DNA of 50,489 bases from an uncultured delta proteobacterium (GTDB lineage Bacteria > Myxococcota_A > Polyangia > Polyangiales > Polyangiaceae), in contig CAIVJW010000373.1 of the NCBI GenBank assembly GCA_903906315.1, positions 1-50,489 on the forward strand. Reading direction: 5' to 3'. The notes beneath the pieces were generated by a model that saw only the letters and a list, made by a program, of their open reading frames with translations, had not been told where the DNA came from and did not search any database. Shown here one piece after another: positions 1 through 6,296 of this stretch (the first letter of the stretch is position 1; every line of letters starts with the position of its first letter). A program made the position numbers and the translations under genes.

Positions 1-135
1 GCTCTGAACCTCTTGAAGGGCGAGAAGACGAAGAAGCTCAGCCTCGCGGGGAAGCGCAAACTGGCCGGATGGGATACCGCATATCTCCTGCGAGTCTTGC
101 AGAGTGTGGGAACGTCCGCCCCGACCACCGCGTGA
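1..135 (+). CDS. ISAs1-family transposase, C-terminal 44 residues (5' part lies outside the window)
   Basis: Frame 1 is open from the first base to a TGA at 133-135 and reads ALNLLKGEKTKKLSLAGKRK followed by LAGWDTAYLLRVL. This matches the end of ISAs1/H-repeat transposases, where a basic ALNLLK...KR segment is followed by AGWD.xYLLxVL. These DDE enzymes cut and join the ends of their own insertion sequence. Only the tail is present, so the catalytic residues cannot be seen and it is unknown whether the gene is intact. Assignment rests on one short motif, hence moderate confidence. Confidence 0.6.
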   Translation, partial: ALNLLKGEKTKKLSLAGKRKLAGWDTAYLLRVLQSVGTSAPTTA

Positions 136-164
136 GCGACAGGTGGGATGATGACTTTGCCCTG
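1..164 (+). mobile_element. right end of an ISAs1-like insertion sequence
   Basis: The transposase tail stops at 135 and is followed by about 29 bases ending in TTTGCCCTG at 156-164. A short non-coding tail ending in CCCTG (CAGGG read inward) fits my memory of ISAs1-type ends. The left end and target duplication lie outside the window, so the boundary at 164 is an inference. Immediately after it begins a different coding signature (GGSWNN...), which suggests the element inserted into or beside that sequence. Confidence 0.45.
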
Positions 165-280
165 ACCGCGGAGGCAGCTGGAACAACACCGACGCCGACA
201 ACCTGCGTGCGTCGAACCGCAACAGGAACCAGCCAGGCAATCGCAACGACAACCTCGGCTTCCGCTGCGCCCGCTCGGCG
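165..280 (+). other. FGE-sulfatase/C-type-lectin-like tail, resembling a diversity-generating retroelement template or variable repeat
   Basis: In the frame starting at 164 the DNA reads DRGGSWNNTDADNLRASNRN then RNQPGNRNDNLGFRCARS. This is the conserved end of formylglycine-generating-enzyme/SUMF1-type C-type-lectin folds. About ten AAC/AAT codons sit where such proteins in diversity-generating retroelements vary, which is the mark of a template repeat (adenines are the mutated positions). A stop at 152-154 lies just upstream in frame, and no stop follows GFRCARS before 1301, so it is not an intact gene. Two readings fit: a non-coding template repeat, or the 3' end of a target gene cut off by the insertion sequence. 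No reverse transcriptase is in the window. Confidence 0.55.
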
Positions 281-505
281 TCGCCCGTCCGCTCGCGAGG
301 TCAAGGCCTCGCGGCCCGCGCACCGCCGAACCGCTGCCCGGGGCCCGGGCCTCACCGCCCGGGCGACCCGCCGGGCCCGCGCCGCGTCTCCCGGTTCGCA
401 GCTCGGCGGAGGCCACCTGGAGTGACCTCCGCCGGGCGCGAACGCGGCCGCGGCGCGGGCGACGGCCCCGCACATCCGCTCTTCCCAGCCCGCCCGTCGA
501 CCCGC

Positions 506-511
506 TACGTT
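506..511 (+). promoter_or_regulatory. -10-like TACGTT, six bases before the ATG
   Basis: TACGTT fits the TAnnnT form of the sigma-70 -10 element. The six bases CTTCCC separate it from the ATG at 518, which would put transcription start on the start codon (leaderless). No convincing -35 is visible 17 bases upstream. The same spacing recurs before 1621, 4766 and 38128. Confidence 0.4.
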
Positions 512-517
512 CTTCCC

Positions 518-1303
518 ATGCGCAAGACGAAGCCCCTCGTCGAGTTCGACGCCTCCCCCTACGCCCACGCGCCGACCATCACCGTCTCCACGGGCATCAC
601 CCTCGCTCGTGCCCTGGTGTCGGCCTGCCCCTCGGACGCGCCCTCGAACGTCAAGAAGGCCTGCAAGCACCTCGCCGCCACGGCCGATGCGGCCGAGGGC
701 GATCTCCTCGCGCGCAACCGCGCCCTCGGCGCCTTCACGGAGGAGGACAGTCGCGCCCTCGACAACGAGGCCGACCGGGCGTGGGGCGCTCTCCGCATGC
801 GCCTCCAGGCCATGGCCATGATCGCGCCGGAGGTGACGCCGAAGGCCGCGCGCGCCGCCGAGCTCGAGGCGACGCTCTTCCCGAACGGGACAGGCTTCCT
901 CGCCGCCGAGTACGCCGAGCAGTCGGCCGCGATGGGCACGCTCCTCCGCCAGGTGGAGGAGGACGAGCTCGCCAAGTCGCTGAGCGCCGTCGCCGGCCCC
1001 GAGTTCCTCGCCGCCGTTCGCCGCGTGCAGCCTCGCTACGAGAAGATGGTCTCCGAGCGCCTGCGCCGCGACGCCGCCGTCGGGCAGAACCTGCTCGAGA
1101 CCGTGCGCGCCCTGCAGTCGGCCATCCTCAACCACGCGCAGAAGGTGATTGGCACGGTCGAGCACGATGACCCCTCCACGGTCGACGTCGTGCGCGCGGC
1201 GCTGCGTCCCATCGAGGCGCACCGCGAGGCGAACGGGCGCGCGGCGGCGCCTTCCACCGAGTCGCCGGACCCGGCGCCGGCGCCTGCGGCCCCTTCCAAG
1301 TAG
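518..1303 (+). CDS. hypothetical protein, 261 aa
   Basis: I do not recognise a family. The ATG at 518 is chosen because a TACGTT -10-like element lies six bases before it and because the sequence upstream in the same frame is the FGE-like tail and low-complexity Pro/Arg text. The protein (MRKTKPLVEFDASPYAHAPT...) is predicted soluble and mostly helical, rich in Ala, Glu and Arg. It has regularly spaced hydrophobics that suggest coiled-coil or helical-bundle structure, a Pro/Ala-rich tail (SPDPAPAPAAPSK) and no signal peptide or membrane segment. Codon use is typical of the window, so it is probably a real gene although it sits between mobile-element debris and a toxin-like pair. Confidence 0.7.
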   Translation: MRKTKPLVEFDASPYAHAPTITVSTGITLARALVSACPSDAPSNVKKACKHLAATADAAEGDLLARNRALGAFTEEDSRALDNEADRAWGALRMRLQAMAMIAPEVTPKAARAAELEATLFPNGTGFLAAEYAEQSAAMGTLLRQVEEDELAKSLSAVAGPEFLAAVRRVQPRYEKMVSERLRRDAAVGQNLLETVRALQSAILNHAQKVIGTVEHDDPSTVDVVRAALRPIEAHREANGRAAAPSTESPDPAPAPAAPSK

Positions 1304-1620
1304 CGGCGTCGGGCTCCCGGGGGCGCTGGATCGGCGTCGCGAGCCGCCGGGCCGCGCCACCGGGCCTCGCGCCTCGACTTCCAAGCAGGCGGACCCACCC
1401 CGTTCGGCCTCCCGAGGCGAGCCTCGAAGTCGCGCGCGCACCCCATCCGGCTCGACCGGCCGCCTCGCGGCCTCGATCCGCCGCCCCGGTGGGGATCGCC
1501 CGCCTCGATGAAAGCGGATCGGGCAGCCCTCCGGGGTCGGGGATCTCGATCGGGGCGGGGAGGGGGCGGGCGATGAGCCGCGCGCGTGACCGGGGGGCGC
1601 GCCGGGCGTACGGTTCTCCC
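1304..1620 (+). other. 317-base intergenic stretch, GC-rich, promoter at its end
   Basis: No gene is supported here. Open frames exist on both strands but read as Arg/Pro/Gly low complexity. The only signal I see is the promoter-like pair at 1586-1614 directly before the GTG of the next gene. Confidence 0.4.
1586..1614 (+). promoter_or_regulatory. promoter: GTGACC, 17 bases, TACGGT, then six bases to GTG
   Basis: GTGACC at 1586-1591 resembles the -35 TTGACC, and TACGGT at 1609-1614 fits TAnnnT. The spacer is 17 bases and the GTG start follows after TCTCCC. This geometry puts the transcription start on the first base of the start codon. The string CGTACGGTTCTCC recurs before the GTG at 23507. 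Confidence 0.5.
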
Positions 1621-1875
1621 GTGGACCCGGCCCTCCTCCGCGCCTTCGCCCAGCGTGATCGCGAGGCGGTCGCCCGGCAGAAGCGCGCCTTCTGGGCGGA
1701 CCGATGCGCGTCGAGCCCGCTCGCGGCGCTCGAGGCCAGCGGCGCCCTGCACGAGCACGTCCGCGCCCTTCGCCCGGACTACCCGACGGCGGCCGACCGC
1801 GAGGCCGACCTCGCGCACCACGTCGCGCTGAAGCGCCTCCTCGACCAGGCGTCGCGTGCGATCGCCCTTCGTTGA
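1621..1875 (+). CDS. small helical protein, 84 aa, overlapping a nucleotidyltransferase; possible antitoxin-like partner
   Basis: The GTG at 1621 is preferred over an upstream ATG at 1573 because a good promoter ends six bases before it and because the conserved-looking text starts VDPALLRAFAQRDREAVARQ. The product is small, charged and helical (KRAFWADRCAS, DREADLAHHVALKRLLDQAS) with no signal peptide. Its last 20 bases overlap the start of the nucleotidyltransferase gene, so the two are co-translated. Small helical proteins paired this way with AbiEii-like enzymes can be antitoxins or dedicated partners. That role is inferred from position only, and the family itself is not one I can name. 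Confidence 0.65.
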   Translation: MDPALLRAFAQRDREAVARQKRAFWADRCASSPLAALEASGALHEHVRALRPDYPTAADREADLAHHVALKRLLDQASRAIALR

Positions 1876-2482
1876 CGTCTTCGCCGCGCTGGCGACCGCG
1901 TTCGATCGCGCCGGCGTGCCCTGGTACCTGTTCGGCGCGCAGGCCGCGATCCTCTACGGCTCCGCGCGGCTGTCCGCGGACGTCGACGTCACCGTCGACC
2001 TCGGCGGGGCCTCCGCGTCGGTCCTCGACGCGCCGCTCGCCGCGGCGGGCTTCACGTCGCGCGGCGCGAGCCCCGAGCAGATCGCGGCCACGCGCGTCCT
2101 GCCCGTCACCCACGCGCCGAGCGCGATCCCGGTCGACATCGTGATCGCAGGCCCTGGGCTCGAGGAGCTGTTTCTCGCACGGGCAGGCCACGTCGACGTC
2201 GGGGGAGCGCGGATCCCCGTCGCTCGCGCGGAGGACGTCGTGGCGATGAAGCTCCTCGCGGGTCGCCCGAAGGACCTCGAGGACGTGTGCGCGATCCTCG
2301 GCGCGCGCGCGGGCTCGATCGATCTGGCGATCGTCCGGGAGACCGTCGCGCTCCTGGAGGGTGCGCTCGACCGCAACGATCTGACTCGCGCGCTCGACCA
2401 GGCGCTCGCGGCCGTGCACGGGATTCCGGCGCGGCCGCCACGCCAGGGAGGACGCACGCGGCGCAAGCCCGGAGCGAAGTAG
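1856..2482 (+). CDS. AbiEii/MNT-like nucleotidyltransferase, 208 aa
   Basis: The start is the GTG at 1856, inside the end of the upstream gene. Residues about 20-50 (LFGAQAAILYGSARLSADVD) match the polymerase-beta-type nucleotidyltransferase signature: a Gly/Ala-rich helix, then YG.aR.saDvD, with the two Asp residues that bind metal. Near residue 125, EDVVAMKLLAGRPKDLEDV is the Lys/Asp motif typical of AbiEii-type enzymes. Members include toxins that add nucleotides to tRNA and block growth or phage infection, but many relatives have no tested role. The C-terminal helical part follows, ending in a basic GGRTRRKPGAK tail. Coupling to the 84-aa gene suggests a toxin-antitoxin or phage-defence pair, though the antitoxin identity is unproven. 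Confidence 0.8.
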   Translation: MRSPFVDVFAALATAFDRAGVPWYLFGAQAAILYGSARLSADVDVTVDLGGASASVLDAPLAAAGFTSRGASPEQIAATRVLPVTHAPSAIPVDIVIAGPGLEELFLARAGHVDVGGARIPVARAEDVVAMKLLAGRPKDLEDVCAILGARAGSIDLAIVRETVALLEGALDRNDLTRALDQALAAVHGIPARPPRQGGRTRRKPGAK

Positions 2483-2954
2483 GCCCCGCGCTCCTCGACC
2501 GCCCTGCGAGGGGCCTCGGCCCGGGTCGCCATCGTCGAGGTCTACGCCGCGCGGGCGACCGCGCCCCTACTGCGCCCTGCGTCGCAGATCCGACCGCGCC
2601 GTGTCGCACGCCGGCATCGCCTCGGCGCTCGCCTTGATCTTCGCCTCGGCCAAGACGAGGTCCGCGAGCAGCGTCGGGCTCGCGGACTTCGGGTCGGATC
2701 GGCATCGTGCGGACCGTCTGCCCCTTGGCGCGACGTCGCGGAAGAGATCTCATGTCTTCTGAGCGCACTTCCGGGGAGGTTCGGCGGGCTCGACGGGGGG
2801 GTTACCCGACGGGATCGCGTTTGGAGCGCCTACCCGCCCGAGGTCGCGGCACGACGTGCCGGGCAGGCGATCGTCCGATCGCGCCGCGCGCGACGGGGGC
2901 CGCGGTGACGCCGTGGATTGCGCCCGGGGACGTCGGGCTGCGAGGGACGTTCCG
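2483..2954. other. 472 bases without a supported gene
   Basis: On the minus strand about 2567-2698 reads SDPKSASPTLLADLVLAEAK then IKASAEAMPACDTARSDL and stops at 2567-2569. It looks protein-like but has no plausible start, so it may be the tail of a decayed gene. Forward frames here are Arg-rich and unconvincing. Together with the broken genes just downstream this looks like recombination scar. Confidence 0.35.
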
Positions 2955-3330
2955 ATGGCACGCGCGATCGATGCGAAGCGCGCGCTCCTCGTCGCGGCCA
3001 CGGTCGCGGGGTCGGGCGCGGGGTGCGTGGTGGGCACGTACGACCTCGCCGCGGACACGGGCGGCGCAGGGCACGGCGGCGCGACGACGACGGGGAGTGG
3101 CGGCGCGGGCGGGGCGGTGACGACGGGCGGCGGCGGGCAGGGGGGCGCGGGCGGTGCACCGCGCTCCGCCCCCGTGTGCGACGGCCCCGGCGCGTTCCGG
3201 GGGTGCGTCGGGGGCAAGCTCCTCGCCACGCAGGCGTGCGACCCGGCGGCTCCGCACTGCGTCGAGGGCGTGTGTCGTCAGTGCGCGGACGCGAGCGAGT
3301 GCCAGGCCGGCGACGAGTGCGTGGTCGCTC
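2955..3330 (+). pseudogene. Cys-rich lipoprotein, 3' end lost at a recombination junction
   Basis: From the ATG at 2955 the protein begins MARAIDAKRALLVAATVAGS and reaches a lipobox Cys near residue 24 (GSGAGC). It continues with a Gly/Thr-rich linker (GGAGHGGATTTGSGGAGG) and a Cys-rich segment (CVGGKLLATQACDPAAPHC, CRQCADASECQAGDECVV). That is the plan of the large lipoproteins at 16-23 kb. At about 3,323-3,331 the lipoprotein text stops and integrase text begins in another frame. The frame stays open by chance into downstream sequence because of the high GC content, so I treat the gene as truncated. The intact version would presumably have sat on the outer membrane and been longer. Confidence 0.6.
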
Positions 3331-3537
3331 AAGCAGTTCCTCCGGAAGAACGGGCTACGCGAGCGCTCGTTTCACAGCCTGCGCCACGACTTCGTCACGG
3401 AGCTCGTGCGTCGCGGCGCGAGCCTCGAGGCGGTGCGGACCCTCGCGGGTCACAGCTCGCTCGCGATGACGCAACGGTGCGCCCGTGCGACCGACGCCGA
3501 CCTTCGGACGGCCGTCGAGAAGCTCGGGGCGAAGTAG
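3326..3537 (+). pseudogene. tyrosine recombinase (phage/island integrase) C-terminal remnant, nucleophile Tyr replaced by Cys
   Basis: The frame reads [40 protein letters not shown], then [20 protein letters not shown] and stops at 3535-3537. HSLRHDF carries the His-x-x-Arg of the active site and AGHSS the next His. At the position of the nucleophile, where relatives have TQRYAHA, this copy has TQRC (codon TGC, one change from TAC). The N-terminal core-binding half is missing and the remnant is joined to the broken lipoprotein. It lies 92 bases from the 3' end of tRNA-Pro, a classic integration site, and is most likely a dead relic of an integrated element. Confidence 0.75.
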
Positions 3538-3629
3538 TGCAGGCCCGGCCGGCGGCTGGGCAACGGGCGGGCAACAGCCCCGCGACCGTTCCGTTTCTTG
3601 CTTGTTACCCGGGCAATTCCGACGATTTG

Positions 3630-3703
3630 TCGGGGCGAGAGGATTCGAACCTCCGACTCCCTGGTCCCGAACCAGGTGCGCTACCAGGCTGCGCTACGCC
3701 CCG
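3630..3703 (-). tRNA. tRNA-Pro, anticodon CGG
   Basis: On the minus strand the sequence starts with acceptor CGGGGCG, has a D-arm with AGCCTGGTAGC, and an anticodon arm CCTGG-TTCGGGA-CCAGG. It then has a T-arm with GGTTCGAATC, and closes with CGCCCCG plus discriminator A. The anticodon loop TTCGGGA places CGG at positions 34-36, which reads the proline codon CCG. CCA is not encoded. The 3' end faces the integrase relic, consistent with use as an attachment site. Confidence 0.95.
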
Positions 3704-4055
3704 TCCGCCGCCAGCGACCGTGCATGCACGACGCCAGAGCGGCGCGGACGATGGACGCAGAGAGGCGTCATGTCAAGCAGAACGTGGCCGGACAGCAGCG
3801 TTCGCGCCGCGCGCCGACCCTCCGCCTCCGCCCCCGGCGCGAACGTTCCGGTCGGAGCGGGCGTGGATCGGGGGTCCCGACAGGGACTTCCCGCGGATTG
3901 CGCGCGGGGTACGGGCTCGATTCCGAGTGGGCAGCGAGGGAGCCCGTGTTAAAGTGCCACTGGAATCCGGTTGGGGCCGACGGCTCGCGGATCTGCGGCG
4001 ATCGCCCCCTCCCGGGGGGGAGCTTCCGCCGAACGGCCGTCGTGACAGGAGGAAC
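3704..4055 (+). other. 352-base leader/intergenic region before the receiver-XRE gene
   Basis: No gene is supported. The region separates the tRNA (transcribed leftward) from the regulator gene and presumably holds promoters for both. Just before the next ATG there is a strong Shine-Dalgarno AGGAGG at 4048-4053, the clearest one in this part of the window. Confidence 0.4.
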
Positions 4056-4667
4056 ATGGTGGCCATCGACATTCCCGCGGTACGCATCCTGATCGTCGAC
4101 GATGACCGAGCGATCTGCGACTACATGCAGACGTTGCTCGAGCGCGACGGCTACCAGGTCAAAGCGCTCAGCGACCCGACCCAGGTCGAGGACGAGGTCC
4201 GCGCCGGCGGGTATCACCTCATCATCCTGGACTTGATGATGCCCAAGCTCGACGGCATCGAGCTGCTCAAGCGCATCCGCAAGATCGACACGGACATCGC
4301 GGTCGTCATCTTCACCGGCTTCCCGAACCTCGAGAGCGCCGTGCAGTCGATGAAGCTCGACGCCGTCGACTACATCAAGAAGCCCTTCAACGTCGACGAG
4401 TTCCGCGAGGTGCTCGCGCGCGTGATGCACAAGAAGGGCCTCGCGCGCACGCCCGTCGAGCAGCTGCAGCGGACCATCGGGGACACGATCCGCGGCCTGC
4501 GCAAGGAGAAGGACCTGACCCTCAAGCAGATGGCGCGCAGGACGGGGCTCAGCGTCTCGCTGCTGTCGCAGATCGAGCGGGCCGAGTCGTCGGCGTCGAT
4601 CGAGTCTCTGTACAAGATCGCCGTCGCGCTCGACTCCCGCGTGCAAGACCTCTTCGGCAAGTACTGA
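4056..4667 (+). CDS. response regulator with XRE-type DNA-binding domain, 203 aa
   Basis: The ATG at 4056 follows AGGAGG at the right distance. Residues about 8-120 form a receiver domain: ILIVDDDRAICDYMQ carries the acidic pair, LIILDLMMPKLDGIELL the phosphorylated Asp, VVIFTGFP the Thr and YIKKPF the conserved Lys. Residues about 135-195 form a Cro/C1 (HTH_3) helix-turn-helix: LRKEKDLTLKQMARRTGLSV then SLLSQIERAESSASIESLYK. All receiver residues are present, so phosphorylation by an unlinked histidine kinase is expected, with DNA binding as output. Receiver-XRE fusion is much less common than OmpR, NarL or NtrC layouts. No kinase lies next to it, so its partner and regulon are unknown. Confidence 0.92.
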   Translation: MVAIDIPAVRILIVDDDRAICDYMQTLLERDGYQVKALSDPTQVEDEVRAGGYHLIILDLMMPKLDGIELLKRIRKIDTDIAVVIFTGFPNLESAVQSMKLDAVDYIKKPFNVDEFREVLARVMHKKGLARTPVEQLQRTIGDTIRGLRKEKDLTLKQMARRTGLSVSLLSQIERAESSASIESLYKIAVALDSRVQDLFGKY

Positions 4668-4730
4668 GCCCGCGCCGCGCCGGACACTCCCGACGGGCTC
4701 GGCGGCCCCTCGGGCGGGCTCGGTTCGCGC

Positions 4731-4759
4731 GTGAGGGGGCCACCGCTCCCGTGTAGTCT
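4731..4759 (+). promoter_or_regulatory. promoter of trpE: GTGAGG, 17 bases, TAGTCT, six bases to GTG
   Basis: GTGAGG at 4731-4736 and TAGTCT at 4754-4759 have a 17-base spacer, and CGGCGC separates the -10 from the GTG at 4766. This is the same layout as before the 1621 gene. No leader peptide or Trp attenuator can fit if transcription starts at the start codon. Confidence 0.45.
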
Positions 4760-4765
4760 CGGCGC

Positions 4766-6292
4766 GTGACCGACCTCGTCTTCCGCACCCTCGCCGCCGA
4801 CCTCGTCACGCCCGTGCGGGCCTATTTCGCGCTGCGCGCGCAGTCGCCGGGGCGATCGTCGTTCCTGTTCGAGTCCGTGGTGCCCGGCGAGCGCTGGGGC
4901 CGCTTCTCGATCCTCGGCTACCGCGCGCTCCGCGAGGCGCTCTACCCGGGCCTCGGCGACGCGCTCGAGATGATCGGCGAGGACCTCCGCGAGGACGCGG
5001 GAGCCGCGACGCAGGCGCCGCAAGGGCCTCCGGCGGCGGTGCTCGCGGCGAAGGTGGCCCGGTCGCTCGTCGGCTACGTCGCCTACGACGCCATCCACCA
5101 CGCGCTCCGCGTCGAGCCCTGGCCCGACGAGTCGAACCTCGCGCGCATGATGCGCGAGCCGACCGTGGTCGTGTTCGACAACCTCGAGCAGACCCTCACC
5201 ATCGCCGGCCCGAGCAAGAACGCGGTGGACCGCTGCGAGTGGGAAATGACGCACGGGCCGGAGCTGCCCGCCCTGCCGCCGCCCGACCCGAGCGCCGAGC
5301 CCGATCACGTCGACGTCTCGCTCGACGACGCCGCGTACGGAGCGCGCGTCGAGCGCGCCAAGGAGCACATCCGCGCCGGCGATGCGTTCCAGATCGTGCT
5401 CGCGCGATCGTTCCGGTCGCCGCTGCGCGGGGCGGAGGCGTTCGACATCTACCGGGCCCTCCGCGTCCTGTCGCCGTCGCCGTACCTCTACTTCCTCGAC
5501 TTCGCGGAGGTGCCGATGGCCGAGGGCATCACGATCGTCGGCGCGTCGCCCGAGACGATGGTGCGCGTGAAGGGTGGACGCATGACGCTGCGGCCCATCG
5601 CGGGCACGCGGCGCCGCGGCGCGACGCCGGCGGAGGACGCGGCGCTGGTGGCCGAGCTCCTGGCCGACCCGAAAGAGCGCGCGGAGCACACGATGCTCGT
5701 CGACCTCGCGAGAAACGACGTCGGGCGCGTGTGCGTGCCCGGCACCGTCGAGGTGACGGCGTCGATGGACGTCGAGAAGTACTCGCACGTGATGCACCTC
5801 GTGAGCGAGGTGACCGGCACGATGAGGCCCGAGGTGTCGGGGATGGACGCGGTGCGGGCCGCGTTCCCGGCGGGGACGCTCACGGGGGCGCCGAAGGAGC
5901 GCGCGACGCAGATCATCCGCGCGCTCGAGCCGTCCTCGCGCGGCGTGTACGGCGGCGCGGTCGGGTGGCTGTCGCCGGACGGCGAGCTCGACCTCGCGAT
6001 CGCCATCCGCACCGTCGTGTGCCGCGCGGGCGAGCTGCGGGTCACGGCGGGCGCGGGGATCGTCGAGGCGAGCGACCCGGCGGCCGAGGCCCAGGAGACG
6101 CGGAACAAGGCGCGCGCTGCGCTCGCGGCGATCCGCGCTGCGCACGACGCGGTCTTCGCGCGCGCGGCGGCGGCGGAGGAGCGCCAGCGGCGCCTCGACG
6201 CGAAGCAGGCGAAGGAGGCCGAAGCGGCGGCGGCGGCCGCGGCGAAGGAGGCCGGCGACGGCGACGCGCGCGGCGGCGAGGCGGCGACCTGA
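4766..6292 (+). CDS. trpE: anthranilate synthase component I
   Basis: The enzyme converts chorismate and glutamine-derived ammonia to anthranilate, the first step of tryptophan synthesis. The GTG at 4766 starts MTDLVFRTLAADLVTPVRAY. The N-terminal part has FLFESVVPGERWGRFSILG, the region of the Trp feedback site. The chorismate-binding core has RPIAGTRRRG near residue 277, DLARNDVGRV, and AFPAGTLTGAPKERA near 370. The Ala in PIAGT, where PabB enzymes have Lys, supports TrpE over aminodeoxychorismate synthase. The last ~55 residues are an Ala/Glu/Lys-rich extension (RQRRLDAKQAKEAEAAAAAA) not needed for catalysis. No trpG, trpD or other trp gene is nearby. The gene ends 4 bases from a convergent gene. 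Confidence 0.93.
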   Translation: MTDLVFRTLAADLVTPVRAYFALRAQSPGRSSFLFESVVPGERWGRFSILGYRALREALYPGLGDALEMIGEDLREDAGAATQAPQGPPAAVLAAKVARSLVGYVAYDAIHHALRVEPWPDESNLARMMREPTVVVFDNLEQTLTIAGPSKNAVDRCEWEMTHGPELPALPPPDPSAEPDHVDVSLDDAAYGARVERAKEHIRAGDAFQIVLARSFRSPLRGAEAFDIYRALRVLSPSPYLYFLDFAEVPMAEGITIVGASPETMVRVKGGRMTLRPIAGTRRRGATPAEDAALVAELLADPKERAEHTMLVDLARNDVGRVCVPGTVEVTASMDVEKYSHVMHLVSEVTGTMRPEVSGMDAVRAAFPAGTLTGAPKERATQIIRALEPSSRGVYGGAVGWLSPDGELDLAIAIRTVVCRAGELRVTAGAGIVEASDPAAEAQETRNKARAALAAIRAAHDAVFARAAAAEERQRRLDAKQAKEAEAAAAAAAKEAGDGDARGGEAAT

Positions 6293-6296
6293 CCGG

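Noticed and set aside
2856-4667. One continuous frame from the lipoprotein through to the receiver-XRE gene, as if a 603-aa fusion
   Set aside because: It runs over integrase text in another frame, across the tRNA-Pro gene and 350 bases of non-coding DNA. A strong AGGAGG and ATG restart the regulator at 4056.
4666-4700. Inverted repeat GAGCCCG...CGGGCTC after the receiver-XRE gene
   Set aside because: The loop is over 20 bases and competing CGGGCTC copies lie nearby, so a terminator call is weak.
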